Assembly (NCBI GenBank): GCA_039105265.1
Contig: JAPFFF010000054.1
Coordinates: forward strand, 868,001-932,000
Direction of reading: 5' to 3'
Source: Tritrichomonas musculus
Taxonomy: Eukaryota > Parabasalia > Tritrichomonadida > Tritrichomonadidae
Length of the DNA stretch: 64,000 nucleotides
The translations under genes and the position numbers were made by a program. Position 1 is the stretch's first letter; every line of letters begins with the position of its first letter. Positions 20,772-32,167 of this stretch are shown here, in pieces. The notes under the pieces are model-generated. The model did not search any database. It had not been told where the DNA came from and saw nothing but the letters and a program-made list of their open reading frames with translations.

Positions 20772-20839
20772 TTAAATTGAATATCATGAATTTGAAAAAA
20801 TAAGGATATGCTTTTTTACATTCATGATATTCAATTTAA
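20772..20839. repeat. 68-bp perfect inverted repeat
   Basis: TTAAATTGAATATCATGAAT at 20772-20791 and its exact reverse complement at 20820-20839 enclose 28 bases. This is a strong potential hairpin or miniature element of unknown family. Confidence 0.65.
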
Positions 20840-20953
20840 TTTTTATTTTTGTTATGTATCCTTTTTTCCCAATAACAATTCTAATACTTTAGCTAATCAA
20901 AAAAAATTAAAAAAACTTTAATGGCTTTAGCTAATCTAAATGGCATAAATTAA

Positions 20954-21066
20954 GAAATCAATAAAAAATACAAGGAACTTTTAATCTTTTCTATGTAAAA
21001 TAAAGTTCAAAAAAATGGACGATTATTTTCTTCTGAAAAAGTTGCATGTGCTATAAAGAATTCCTC
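20954..21066 (+). repeat. 113-bp dispersed repeat, copy 1
   Basis: This starts GAAATCAATAAAAAATACAA and ends GCTATAAAGAATTCCTC. It matches 27253-27365 over the same length with about ten differences. The two copies are in the same orientation 6.3 kb apart, and the flanks are unrelated. No coding potential. Confidence 0.75.
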
Positions 21067-22778
21067 ATCAAATTATATAAAATTGAAATCAAAGATGATA
21101 TAATATTTTGTAGAAGTATTTTAACAAAATAAAATTTGATTATCCAATTTGGAAGATATTCATGCATTTTACAGATGAATTATTTTAAGATGGATCTTTT
21201 AATTTCCCACAAGCAATAATGATTTCAATTATTTTCTTATGTAATTTTAAAATAATGATTTGAAAACGTATAATTTTTATATCAATATATTCAAATAACA
21301 ACTTTATCAAAAGATATATTCATTCAAATTTAAATTAAAAAATTCACAAAAATTGAAATAAAAAACAACAACGATACGATAAAATGCTCAGTCTGACCGA
21401 TTCTATGAGATTATTCAAATTAATTGAGATATTTTTTTGAAGTCAATAATTTATATATAACTCATAAAAAAAGCAATATATAAACAATTAAACATTTGAA
21501 TATAAATAATAACATTATTATATAATATATAATAATAATAAAGAGTACTATTAAAGCAGTATATGAAAAATCAAATTTAAATCATTCTGAAAAAATTAAT
21601 GATAATTAAATAAATTAAATAGATAAATCATTTGATGTTTATTAATAGCAAATCAGTTATTTGTTCAGTAAAAAATAATATATTTTTTCAAAATGAAATA
21701 TTCTTAAATAGAACTCAATTTCAACTCCAAAATTTTAGATTGGAAAAAAATATAGTATTATATATTAACAATCATTTATCAAAAATATTATTTATCAAGT
21801 ATTTGGCGAGAAAACGAACCTCGACAAAAAAATTCGAACGATAGATTCAATTCTTTCAAAATTATTTGAGTGAAAACTCTCAATTTACTCGTTAGACGAT
21901 TAGAATTTCAATAAATTATTTTCATGCTAATTATTGAAAATTGAATATCATTGAAAGTATGTATTTTTTATTATATATATTTCTTGATCAATTATATATA
22001 TACATTTAATATAAATATTAAAATAAATTATATATAAAAATAAATAATAAATTAATAACTAAATCAAATGTAATCCTTTATTATTATATTAAAATACATA
22101 AAAATAACATTATAAGGTCAATTTATAACCATATCTCTCTTTTTATATTAATCTATTTTTATTTTGATAAAATTTGAATAAATATCTTATTAAAATAAAA
22201 ATATAATTTTAATAATATATATATAATTATATGAATCTGCATTTATATTCAAAATATTATTATTTTTATTGAATATTAGAATATATAAAATAAAAATAAT
22301 CGTTTTTTATCTGAAAAATTTATTTAATAATTTCAATTAATTCAAAAAATTTGGGACCTTTATCTCAATTTTCATTGAATTTTGAGAGATATTCTCAAAT
22401 CATATTACAACTCTGAAATGCTTTTAATTAGACATGATAATAAAATTTGTGTAAGCTCTGAGAATTTTCATAAATTTTGAATTATCTTAACAAATTTGAG
22501 AGTTAAACTTTTTTAGAGGAATCTTTTTATTTTTTGAAAGGAGATCAAATATATTCAAAATTCTAATAACAAATAAAAATAAGCATTTGATAATTTATTA
22601 AATTGTTATTATATTATTAAATGAAAATAAATATATATGTAATTATTGAATTTATCAATATTCTAGCAAGATATAAATATTTGATATTTTTTCTTTCAAT
22701 TCAATTTCAAGAAACAAAATTTGTATTAACTCATAGAAATACCTATCCTGCTTATATATATATATATATATATTGATT

Positions 22779-22783
22779 TCACT
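22779..22783 (+). promoter_or_regulatory. Initiator-like TCACT element
   Basis: TCACT with the A at 22781, 13 bases before the ATG of the aldo/keto reductase gene, is a perfect fit to the trichomonad initiator TCA+1 Y(T/A). A 20-base TA repeat lies immediately upstream. Confidence 0.55.
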
Positions 22784-22793
22784 TTATTTTTTT

Positions 22794-23774
22794 ATGGAAA
22801 AGAGAAGAGTTGGAACAACTGACAACTATGTAAATCCAATTGGAATTGGTTGCATGGGACTGTCGCATGCATATGGCACACCGACTCCCAAAGCGGAAGC
22901 CATTGAAATTCTTAGGAAAGCATATGAAATAGGATACAACTTCTTCGATACTGCTGAATGTTATATTGGCACCAATCCAGACGGATCAATCAGCTATAAC
23001 GAAGAAATCGTTGGAGAAGCCGTAAAGCCTTTCAGAGAGAAAGTTGTAATCTGCACAAAGTTCGGTGTAACTCACCAAGGCAGAGATTTGATCATGGATT
23101 CGTCACCTGAAAGAATTAGAAAGTCAATTGAAGGTTCACTTAAAAGATTGCAAATGTCATATGTTGATATATATTATCAACACCGAATCGATCCAAAAGT
23201 TGAACCAGAAGTTGTTGCTGGCGTAATGAAGGAACTTATCCAAGAAGGAAAAATCAAATGCTGGGGAATTTCGGAAGTCAATGAAGATTATCTAAGAAGA
23301 GCCCATAAAGTTTGCCCAGTTACGGTTATTCAAAACAGATATTCAATGTTAGCAAGAGGACATGAAAAAATGTTTCCAATTTGTGAGGAACTCGGAATTA
23401 CTTTTGTCGCATTTTCTCCAATCGCCAACGGATTCATGTCTGGAGCTTATAATGAGAAATCCCAATTTAATGAAAAAGGAGATTATCGTGCATCTATGCC
23501 ACAATTCAAAGAAGCTGGATTTAAGAGCGCTGAACAGCTAATGGAAGAATTGAAACAAATTGCTGATCAAAAGAAAGCTACACTTGCCCAAATTTCATTG
23601 GCATGGATTATAAACAAGCATCATAATTGCATTCCAATACCAGGAAGCAGAAAAGTTAGCAGATTAGAAGAAAACTTCCACGCTGGAGATATTGTTTTAA
23701 CACCAGAAGAAATTAAGCAAATCGATAATCTATTGGATAAAGCTGATATCCCAGTTTTCGGAGTTAACCAATAA
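22794..23774 (+). CDS. Aldo/keto reductase
   Basis: A 326-residue NADPH-dependent oxidoreductase of the AKR TIM-barrel family, closest in style to bacterial YajO/IolS/AKR13-type proteins. The catalytic tetrad is intact: Asp52 and Tyr57 in FFDTAECY, Lys89 in ICTKFG, His130 in YYQHRID. The C-terminal cofactor-phosphate loop reads IPIPGSRKVSRLEEN. The length is normal. The ATG at 22794 is chosen because the initiator lies 13 bases upstream and the frame further up needs a TTG. Codon use is less A/T-extreme than the flanks. The bacterial-looking sequence fits the known pattern of laterally acquired metabolic genes in trichomonads, but this needs a tree. It would reduce aldehydes or ketones in the cytosol. 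Confidence 0.92.
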   Translation: MEKRRVGTTDNYVNPIGIGCMGLSHAYGTPTPKAEAIEILRKAYEIGYNFFDTAECYIGTNPDGSISYNEEIVGEAVKPFREKVVICTKFGVTHQGRDLIMDSSPERIRKSIEGSLKRLQMSYVDIYYQHRIDPKVEPEVVAGVMKELIQEGKIKCWGISEVNEDYLRRAHKVCPVTVIQNRYSMLARGHEKMFPICEELGITFVAFSPIANGFMSGAYNEKSQFNEKGDYRASMPQFKEAGFKSAEQLMEELKQIADQKKATLAQISLAWIINKHHNCIPIPGSRKVSRLEENFHAGDIVLTPEEIKQIDNLLDKADIPVFGVNQ

Positions 23775-23993
23775 AACAATTTATTTGATTTTCAAAGAAA
23801 AAAATAAAACTACGTATTCCGAAAAATCATGCTTTTTTGTTTGTTTTGCTTTGCTTTTAATTAAAAAATGGTATTAATATTTAAATAAAACAATGAATCA
23901 ATTAATTAAAAAAAAAAATGTTAAGATGTATTTGTTAACTAATAATTCGTTATAATTAATAAATTAAAAAATATCAGAGTTTCGCATTGCTTC

Positions 23994-24653
23994 ATGAAAA
24001 TTGGCGTAATTCAGGCATCTTCACAAAAAGATAAAAATCAATTATTATATAAATGTACAATGGAAGCTGTAGAAAAGTATGGTTATGAAACTATTAATTT
24101 TGGATGTTTTGAAGATGAATCAGCAATTTATTCATACATTGATATTGCACTTGAAGTAAGCCTTCTTTTGTCAAGTGAATCGGTTGATTTCATTATAACA
24201 GGTTGTTCATCTGGACAAGGAATGATGCTCGCGTGCAACAGTTTGCCAGGTGTAATTTGTGGGTATGTTGAAAACCCTCAAGATGCTTTTTTATTTGGTA
24301 GGATTAATGACGGAAATGCGATTTCGTTTCCCCTTGGTTTGAATTTTGGCTGGTGTGGTGAAATTAATTTAAAATGCACTTTAGAAAAGCTGTTTGATGG
24401 TCCATTCGGTAGCGGTTATCCATCAAAAGACGCAGAAAGAAAAAAAAACGATACTTTAATGCTAAAAAAATTTAACGCTTTGACAAAAAGGAATATGGTT
24501 GATATTTTTGATCAATTAGATGAAACAATTTTGAATAAGGCTCTTCAAAGAAAGAACGTTGTTGATTTCATATTAAATCATGGAAAAAACAGCGATTTGC
24601 TAAATTTGATAAAAAAAAAATATTTAGAAAAGTCCAAAGCAAATGATGTTTAA
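23994..24653 (+). CDS. RpiB/LacAB-type sugar-phosphate isomerase
   Basis: A 219-residue protein whose first 150 residues match the RpiB/LacAB fold. An N-terminal beta-strand MKIGVIQAS is followed by ITGCSSGQGMMLACNSLPGV (the GCGTG-type anion loop with Cys71 as the likely catalytic base) and then FGRINDGNAISFPL (the RxxNDxN substrate motif). Such enzymes interconvert ribose-5-P and ribulose-5-P or other aldose/ketose phosphates. The family is usually about 150 residues. Here a lysine-rich helical C-terminal extension of about 65 residues is added, as in a known subgroup of longer RpiB-like proteins. It follows the aldo/keto reductase by 219 bases on the same strand. A bacterial origin is plausible for both. 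Substrate cannot be told from sequence. Confidence 0.85.
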   Translation: MKIGVIQASSQKDKNQLLYKCTMEAVEKYGYETINFGCFEDESAIYSYIDIALEVSLLLSSESVDFIITGCSSGQGMMLACNSLPGVICGYVENPQDAFLFGRINDGNAISFPLGLNFGWCGEINLKCTLEKLFDGPFGSGYPSKDAERKKNDTLMLKKFNALTKRNMVDIFDQLDETILNKALQRKNVVDFILNHGKNSDLLNLIKKKYLEKSKANDV

Positions 24654-24892
24654 TGTGTTTAATCTCATTCAATTGTGATAATTATATAAAATGTATAAAT
24701 AACATTTGAATTGTATTTTTGTAAAGCATTTAAAAAGTTCATATTTTTTTATTAAGTTGTTCGCCATATCCAGGATCACAAAACTTAATTTTGCTTGCTA
24801 ATAATATATTTCAATTCCAAAAAAATTATGAATTTAGAAGTTCAGACTTTTTACTGCAAAAATTAGATGGTCATAATACCAATAAATCGAAC

Positions 24893-25459
24893 TTACATAA
24901 ATTCAGAGCGTCTGCTCGTAGTTGCTTTACCCCACTCTTTTGTTGCTGGGTTGTATTTTCTACAGATAACTGTATCTTTATCGCCATTATCGTTGATTGA
25001 GTATATTTCATCTCCAGTCAAATTATTTTTTGCTATAACTTGGTTAAGGAAACGAAATGCTTGATTGATTTGGTTCTTGGTCTCACTGATTTCTTGAGCG
25101 GTTGCCTTCGGACCACAAATATGTGTAGAGAATGTGTATCTCAATTTATCTTTGGCATAATAAATATCAAATGTATTGCTTTCAGTGCCAGATTCACATT
25201 GGCCAAAAGATAAGAAATATGGATTATCATCAACATTCTTTCCATGTCTTAAAGAAGAGTAAATTTGCTGTTGAATTGATTGAGCATTGCTAAGCTTTGA
25301 ATTAGTCGTGAAAAATGTACCATGAGAAAAAGGACAAATTAATTTTGGTTCTTTTGTAAAACGTATTGGAATTGTTACATCTAATTTTTTAGCAAATTGT
25401 TCAGCCTTATAACTCACTTTATTTCTTTCATGTTCAGGCTCGTTTGCAAAAGGAATCAT
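24893..25459 (-). CDS. Unknown protein, 188 residues
   Basis: I do not recognise this protein. It starts at the ATG at 25459 (a TTG two codons earlier is not needed). The chain is soluble-looking, with no signal peptide or membrane segment. It has a mixed alpha/beta profile and four cysteines: KLICPF, FGQCESG, THICGPK and VICRKY. An initiator-like TCATT with the A at 25470 lies 11 bases before the ATG, which supports a real gene. It converges with the isomerase gene, their ends about 240 bases apart. Base composition is less A/T-biased than the surroundings, as expected for coding sequence. Confidence 0.7.
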   Translation of the reverse strand: MIPFANEPEHERNKVSYKAEQFAKKLDVTIPIRFTKEPKLICPFSHGTFFTTNSKLSNAQSIQQQIYSSLRHGKNVDDNPYFLSFGQCESGTESNTFDIYYAKDKLRYTFSTHICGPKATAQEISETKNQINQAFRFLNQVIAKNNLTGDEIYSINDNGDKDTVICRKYNPATKEWGKATTSRRSEFM

Positions 25460-27633
25460 CAGCAAATAATGACAGAAATTTTAAAAACAATTTTCTAACG
25501 TATTTTTCTACTACTTTTTAACGTAAATAATCAACGAAAATTTTATGACCATTCAAATGAGTTTTTTTTTTTTTTTTTTTTTTTTTAATTTTTGTTGGTT
25601 AATATTAACCATGTATTTTGTTCACTAAAAGTCAAAGGTTTTTGTTTTCGATTCCCGACAGATATGACTATTCATACTCTCAATCATTGTTTATTTTTTG
25701 AGTGGTTATTTGGTCATATAAAAATTAACGTTGCTCACAAATTTGCTTGTTTTTTTGTTTTTGCATAGGAAGAATGTTTCGAAATATATATAAAAATAAT
25801 AAACACTTTTAAAGCTATCATTTAAATATATTTTTTCTTTAGATCAGCTTAGATCAAAATAAACTTGAATCAGATTTTACAAATCCCTCTTTGATTTTTA
25901 TTTTGAAAGTAGACCTGTAATTTTCCGATTCTCGAGATCGATAATTGATTCACTTTCTGATATATTTATAAATTTAAAATAAATATATAATCAATAAAAA
26001 TTTCAGAGATCATGAATATTAAAAGAAAAAAGAATTATATTAAGTGTACATGATAATTGTTATAGATCAGAGCAAGTTCCAATTATATATATAATGATTA
26101 TTCGCATAATATTATCTTATAAAAGAAAAAAAAAGAAAAAGTTTAAGTAAACATTTTTCCTCTCAAATTTTTCAAAAGTAAAACATCTGAAACTATAAAA
26201 ATAACGTATTTTGGTATTTTTATTTTCTAAATATCTTTTTTGAAAAAGCATTTTCAGATAAAATACATTTGCTGTATAATTTAATATAATATTTAATATT
26301 TAATTAAAGCATTAAAGCAAGATTATCAAAAATATAATAAAAAAATTCGTTTTTTAAAATCTATAATTAATGATAAAATTTTTGTGATATCTTTAGGTAT
26401 TATTATTTATGACTAAATAACATGATTAGTGCTGCTTATATTGACTCCATACATTAAATTTTTGATATTTCAAGCAAAATATGGTTAAAATCATTCTTTT
26501 CAGAGTCTAATCAAAGTAATTATTAATTTAAAGTAATAAAACTCATTTTTTTTACATCTTATGAGTAGTTTCTTCGAGTTAAAAAGAAATCGGCTCGAGC
26601 ATCCCATCTAAACTGGATTCGATAATTCGGAATAGACAAATAACAAATTTATAAAAAAAACAATGGATGAATCTTGAAATCTAAACAAAGCATTTATCAT
26701 ACTTTTTTCGAAAAAAATTATACAACTCAAATCCGTAATGTTTAAACGTAGAAACCGGAAGAGCTGAGATGTAATTAAGCGTTTCGAATTACATGAAGAA
26801 TTTCTTATTCCAAAAAATACGTCAATAAAATGAGGAACTTACGGCAGAAAATATATGTATGCTTGAAAATAGGGAAGCAAAAATTTATTTTTTAAATAAA
26901 TTTTTTTTTAAAAATAGGGTGTAATTTTTTAGTAAGGAGAACTTTTTCTATGCATATATGGTCTATATAAACTTTTTGATAAATTAAAAATTATAATTTT
27001 TTAACAAAATAGCATGACCCCCTATTCATGCTTTTTTTATACCTTCAAAATAATTTAAAAATATATGTTTTCTTAATTAATGCTAATTTTAATCATTAAA
27101 TCCTAAATTATATCAATTTAGGAAGCCAAATTCGCCATTTGATTAAATAAATCAACCATTTTTAAGAATAAATATTAATCAAATAATAATCTCATTTTCG
27201 AAAATTTTCGATTATTTAGCGTTTAACATATTCTCTAAATTGCATATATTATGAAATCAATAAAAAATACAAGGAACTTTTAATCTTTTCTATGTAAAAT
27301 AAAGCTCGAAAAAAAGGACGATTATTTACTTCTGAAAAGGTTGTATGTGCTATAAAGAATTCCTCTTAAAAAATCACCTTTTTAATAAATAAAAATATAA
27401 AATTGAATATTTTTTTTAATAAGAAAAGTTTTGAGAGAAAATCGTCTGTAATTTATGAAGAAGGAAAAAAAAAATTTAAAAATTGAATGCAAAAAGTTAT
27501 ATGTAAAATTGAAATAGTCTGATTTATCGAATCGAGTTTACAAACGAAGTTAAAATTATGAGCCTGATATTTCATCATTCAACAAATTAATGATTTATAT
27601 ACTTTATTATTTTATTATATATTTATTTCAATT
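25460..27633. other. Gene-free spacer
   Basis: No supported gene in about 2.2 kb. It contains a 29-base T run near 25567, an open but unconvincing 77-codon frame on the minus strand around 26600-26840, and the second copy of the 113-base dispersed repeat. Confidence 0.45.
27253..27365 (+). repeat. 113-bp dispersed repeat, copy 2
   Basis: Same-orientation partner of 20954-21066. It lies about 270 bases before the start of the inverted duplication arm A and is not part of it. Confidence 0.75.
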
Positions 27634-28666
27634 CATTTTTTATTGTAGCAACATTTCCACAGCGATCTTCAATAAATTTGAAGGGAAAACTCAAGCTTCA
27701 ATCATGTCATTAGTCAGCAAAATGAAGCACAATCAAGCCAACCCGAACATTCAATATTTGGCCGATCTATTGGCATACTTTGCGAGCATTCCTAACGCTT
27801 TATATAAAAATAGTTACGTTACAATTAAAAATGAAAACAATCAAGAAAGTTTCGTTCTAGAAAAGGATGTTATTGAAAATTGTTTGAATGATGATTATGA
27901 GCTTTTAAAATACATTCAAAAATTCAGCGAGATTGAAATTAAACTCCAATATCCAATTGATGACTTTGACACAATTTATGAATACGTCAAGTTTTTAAAA
28001 TCACATTGTTTTACATTGAAGTTGCGCATCTTCATCGCTGGAACTGAATCCACTGACTTAAGATTTTCATGTGATGAAGATATAAGCACAGTCATTCTTG
28101 ATTCATCGATAACTGAAATACTAAGTAACGATGATAAAGGATCATTTGAAGGATGTAGATCACTGGAATCAATAATTATTCCTTCAACTGTGAATTCAAT
28201 TGGCGACAGTGCTTTCTATCTGTGCTCAAAATTGGCACAAATAACGATTCCTTCTTCTGTGAAAGCAATCGGAAAAAGCGCTTTTTGTGAATGTTCTTCA
28301 TTGGCACAAGTCACGATTCCTTCTTCTGTAACTTCAATTGGCGGTGGTGCTTTTTGCCGTTGTACGTCACTGACTCAGGTTGTCAATCAATCGTCAATAA
28401 AAACAATTGAAAGAAGCACTTTTTGTGAATGTGAATCATTGGTGCAAATAAATATTCCTTCCTCTGTGACAGCAATTGGCGGGCGCGCTTTCTATGGTTG
28501 TTCTTCACTGGTGCAAATTGCAGTTCCTTCTTCAGTGTCATCAATTGGTGATGATGCTTTTGATAAGTGTTCTTCAATGACTCATATAACTCTGCCTTCA
28601 TCAATCGACGCAAGCAAGTTGTCTCTTGATTCACGTGTTACGGTTAAAAAAGTAAACTATGGTTGA
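27634..28666 (+). pseudogene. 5'-truncated copy of a BspA-like gene (C-terminal module)
   Basis: About 340 codons equal to residues from about 1410 on of the 1756-aa BspA protein, with seven substitutions. It holds the non-LRR linker (IFYCSNISTAIFNKFEGKT... to DISTVILDSS) and about six BspA-type repeats (ITIPSSVxxIGxxAFxxCSSL). The upstream 5' part of the gene is absent because the duplication break falls there. The open frame runs a short way into unrelated AT-rich DNA, and an internal ATG at about 27704 could still give a product. The ending KKVNYG differs from the full-length gene, whose end was altered by a 729-base insertion, so this copy shows the older terminus. It is either a dead fragment or a short LRR gene. 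Confidence 0.8.
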
Positions 28667-30795
28667 CCAATATGTTGAAAATAGGCAATTAAATTTTTTG
28701 ATTAAAAATTGCATTAATATATTATATTGCATGATATGTACAACTTTAATTGGAGAAAATTATATTTAATAAATAAAAAAATTATATATGATATTAATTT
28801 TCATATATTTTTTACTAAATTAGGTTATATGTAAGAAAAATCACGAAATGCTGTAGATATTTTACTATATCATCATTAAATGATGTATGAAAAGATTTCA
28901 GAAAAGAATAGTTATAATTTTTTTAACATTACTGAAATAACAAGAAAAATCTCATTACTCATTTTAAAGATATCAAGTAAAAACATTTTTTGTAATTATT
29001 ATTTCTTTCTTGTATTAAAACCTATGCATTTCAAAGAAAATTTAAAAGAATTATGTTTTCCTATGAAAAAGTGAGATCAGAATATAAACAAAAAGTGGAA
29101 TTGAAATTATGGAAAATTTTGTTTTTATAAGAAAGAAATTTTAAAAACATCAAAAATGGATGTGTTGCCTGTTTAAGGATAAAATAATTCTTTTAAATTG
29201 GTATAAAGAGCTGTTACCTTAAAAAATTAAAGATTAAAAAAAAAAACTAATTTTATTAATAATTGATTTATAATTTTATTAATACTCTTGCAGATGTGAA
29301 TTATAATTATTTTATTTTATCAAAAAAATGCAAATTCCAGAATATTAAAAATTTTTTATATTAAATAAATTTATTTTAAAAAATCATTTTCATTATTAAT
29401 ACATCAGTCTAAAGTTAAATTTTATGTATATTGGTACCTTGTCATTTTATTTGAGAAATGAATGTTAAAAACCTGAAAAATTTGAAAATCTAGCTAATCA
29501 TTTTTGAGAAGAATTATGTCTTTTGAATTAGTTAATTTTATTTTGCGATCATAAATTCAATGGTGTAATAAACTTTTGAGAATAAATTTTCGATTTTTGG
29601 AGGTTTTGAATTAGCGATCATTTTTTTGAAATACCAGAATTGATCGCAAATTTTCATAAGGTTTAGTTTTTTTTTTTTTTATAAATTTACATCTTCCTAA
29701 AATAATATTACACTTGTTGAATGTGTTTTGGAAAAAAATAAAGATTATAATAATATTTATATTATTTTAAATAATTAAAAAAATATGTTTGATTGTTGAT
29801 TTCCTAGATAGTATATCTGGAACTGTTCATTAATAATGAAGAAATGATTATTATATTGAAATTATTATTTTTTTAAATTTTTAAAAATATTTAATATTTG
29901 CAAAATGATATAATGATATTATTATGTAGTGTGCATATATAATTGATGAACCATCTATGATTTGTATATTTTTATAAGTTTTATAAGAAATTATTATTAA
30001 ATTCATTTAGAAAGCTTATTTCCAAGTTAATATGAAAATTATATTGTATCTATTATATATAACCAAATTATTTTCATAAATAACAAAAATTCGAAAAAAT
30101 AATAGAATATGTTTTAATAAATAAAATATTTATTTTGCTATTTAAAAATGATCTGATATAGGTAAAATGCTTAATGAAAATATCCAATATTAAAAGAAGA
30201 TTAAAAAAAAAAAATCATTATAATTATATAACATAAGTAAAACTAAAAACGATTTAATTTGTTTATTGACCATGTCAAATTAGCAAAAATAATAGATTTT
30301 TTAGTCAAACGCTAAAAAAGATAATGATTATCATCAATGTCATCATATGTAATCAGTAAATGATCGGTCTTTAAATTTTGGTTTGAAATTTTCAAAGATA
30401 TAAAATATTTTGATTAAGCTAAACTTAAAAACTGATATTTTGAAGATAAACACGTTAATAAGCCAATATAAAGTACTCAAATTCTTTCAATTTTATATTG
30501 TATAACTTTTTTCTATAAAAAATAAAGAAATATTTTGAATTAAAATATAAAAGGATTTTATTCAAAATCACATCATCAGATAATTATTTCATAATCTTCT
30601 TACCTCAAAGCTTTATTTACAAATTTTGGTTATTTAGCTACTATTCAATGCATTGATCAAATATTTATTTTTGAAGGGAAATTAATCATTCCTATTGAAA
30701 ATTAAGCCGCTGTTTCTGAATCTGATCGAAATGTCGATTAAATAGATTTTATAACGAAAAAAGTGATATCATTTTTATCAAAAAAACAAACAATT
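28667..30795. other. Non-coding part of arm A
   Basis: No gene supported. A 64-codon frame at 28880-29074 also exists in arm B but differs there at 8 of 64 residues, far more than the Myb gene, so it is not under protein constraint. Confidence 0.55.
30769..30773 (+). promoter_or_regulatory. Initiator-like TCATT element
   Basis: TCATT with the A at 30771, 25 bases before the Myb ATG. The same element is kept in arm B (A at 47323). Confidence 0.45.
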
Positions 30796-31611
30796 ATGAT
30801 AACACCAATTGAGCCAAACTTGTTTTATCAAGAAAATTACCAACAAAATATTAAAAAAGTTCACCCGCGAGTCCCTTTTACGCATTACGAGGATGATATT
30901 TTAAAAAATCTGGTAATCAAATATGGATCTTACAATTGGAAAACTATTTCCAAGTATATGCCAAATAGAAACCCTAGACAATGCCGTGATAGGTGGCTCA
31001 ATTATTTATCTCCAGACGTTGTTAACGGCCCATGGACGCTTGAAGAGGAAGAATTACTAGTGAAAAAATACGAAGAACTTGGTCCAAGTTGGAAACAGAT
31101 TGCGACATTCTTTCCATCGCGAACAGATATTAATATAAAAAGTAGATGGAATTTGAGAGAAAGAAGACTGAAGAAAGAGAGTTTAGAGCTGACAAAAGAG
31201 TTATTAATTGAAAATCGTGATAAGTTTCCATCTTCAGCCAGATACAAAAAATCTAAAAAACAGCCTCTTTCAAAAAATGAAAATATGTTGCCAAATATTT
31301 TGCAGCAACAGAATAAAAATGCTTCCTTATGTAATCAGCTAGTTTATGAGTTCCAACAAGCAAAAACAAACCAGCAATTTCCACATTCCAATATTCCAAA
31401 TAAGGAAAATACTGAAAAAGCAGGAAAAGGAATTAATTCTTCCCCTCTTCCATTTTGTTCAGATGATAAAACAATTAAAAATGACGATATGATGGGCTTT
31501 CAATTATCATCTGAAGAATTTTTCGGTTCAACCGTAAATGACTGTGTTGACTTCCTTTTGATGAATGAAGAAAATGATTTTAATGACGGGTATATTGATT
31601 CATTATTTTAA
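30796..31611 (+). CDS. R2R3 Myb-type DNA-binding protein, copy A
   Basis: A 271-residue nuclear transcription-factor-like protein. Two Myb repeats occupy about residues 24-122. The first has FTHYEDDILKNLVIKYG, NWKTISKYM and RQCRDRWLNYL. The second has GPWTLEEEELLVKKY, SWKQIATFF and INIKSRWNL. Residues spaced as the conserved tryptophans are W or aromatic. After a basic stretch (RRLKKES, KKSKKQ) the C-terminal half is Q/N-rich, with an acidic end that may act in activation. Trichomonad Myb proteins of this kind bind short AACG-type sites in promoters. The ATG at 30796 is preferred to a GTG eleven codons earlier. The protein differs from copy B (47298) at two residues only (Glu/Val and Ala/Thr in the linker). 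Confidence 0.92.
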   Translation: MITPIEPNLFYQENYQQNIKKVHPRVPFTHYEDDILKNLVIKYGSYNWKTISKYMPNRNPRQCRDRWLNYLSPDVVNGPWTLEEEELLVKKYEELGPSWKQIATFFPSRTDINIKSRWNLRERRLKKESLELTKELLIENRDKFPSSARYKKSKKQPLSKNENMLPNILQQQNKNASLCNQLVYEFQQAKTNQQFPHSNIPNKENTEKAGKGINSSPLPFCSDDKTIKNDDMMGFQLSSEEFFGSTVNDCVDFLLMNEENDFNDGYIDSLF

Positions 31612-31718
31612 TTATTATAAAGATATATAACTCTTATTATTAAAAATTTATATTACCGATAATTATATTAATATTGGTTTATAGTCTTTTTAAAATATTT
31701 TCATGAAGGCATTTTTTA

Positions 31719-31965
31719 TTAAGGTACAATTCTCATACGTTTAGTAACTGCAAAACTTTTTGACACTTTAAGAAAAAGAAAAGACATGTTATATAAAAAA
31801 TATTTTTTAAAAAATTATACATTTGAAAAATTTAATATAAAAAAATAAAGCTCAGAATTTTAAATCTGACACTCATTCAAACATAAACTTTTTCTGAGAA
31901 GTGCACTTTCACAAAATTTTAACGTTCTCTTTCTCAATATTTAACGTATGAGAATTGTACCTTAA
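31719..31965. mobile_element. 239-bp TTAA-flanked MITE inserted in arm A
   Basis: The element runs 31723-31961, starting GGTACAATTCTCATACGTTT and ending with the inverted match (20 of 21). TTAA stands on both sides (31719-31722 and 31962-31965). Arm B has a single TTAA at the same place (46372-46375) and no element, so this is a filled/empty site pair. TTAA targets are used by piggyBac and Kolobok transposons; the exact superfamily cannot be told from the ends alone. No reading frame inside. Confidence 0.92.
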
Positions 31966-32167
31966 ATTAAAAATGCAAAAAAATTGTTTTATTGTAAAAA
32001 AACATTCAGGCCTTTTTTGGTCAATTAATCTTCAGATTTTTATCTTTTTATCTCAATAATAAAAAATAAATATTTAATAATAAATGTAATATTATTGTAT
32101 ATATGATAACAATAATTAAATACTAAATATATCAATTGAAAAAACTGAAAAATATTAAATTATGACT

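Larger units (their letters stand above)
20531..22793. other. Gene-free spacer with repeats
   Basis: No supported gene. It carries a perfect 20-base inverted repeat (20772-20791 with 20820-20839) and one copy of a 113-base dispersed repeat (20954-21066), both listed separately. The rest is very A/T rich, with a TA run just before the next gene. Confidence 0.5.

Noticed and set aside
25567-25595. 29-base T run as a terminator or retroposon tail
   Set aside because: It is not tied to an RNA gene and has no target duplication; such runs are common in this A/T-rich DNA.
26600-26840. 77-codon open minus-strand stretch (VPHFIDVFFG...)
   Set aside because: No start codon in a good context and no family resemblance.
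28880-29074. 64-codon frame present in both duplication arms
   Set aside because: It differs at 8 of 64 residues between arms while the Myb gene differs at 2 of 271, so the frame is shared only because the DNA is duplicated.
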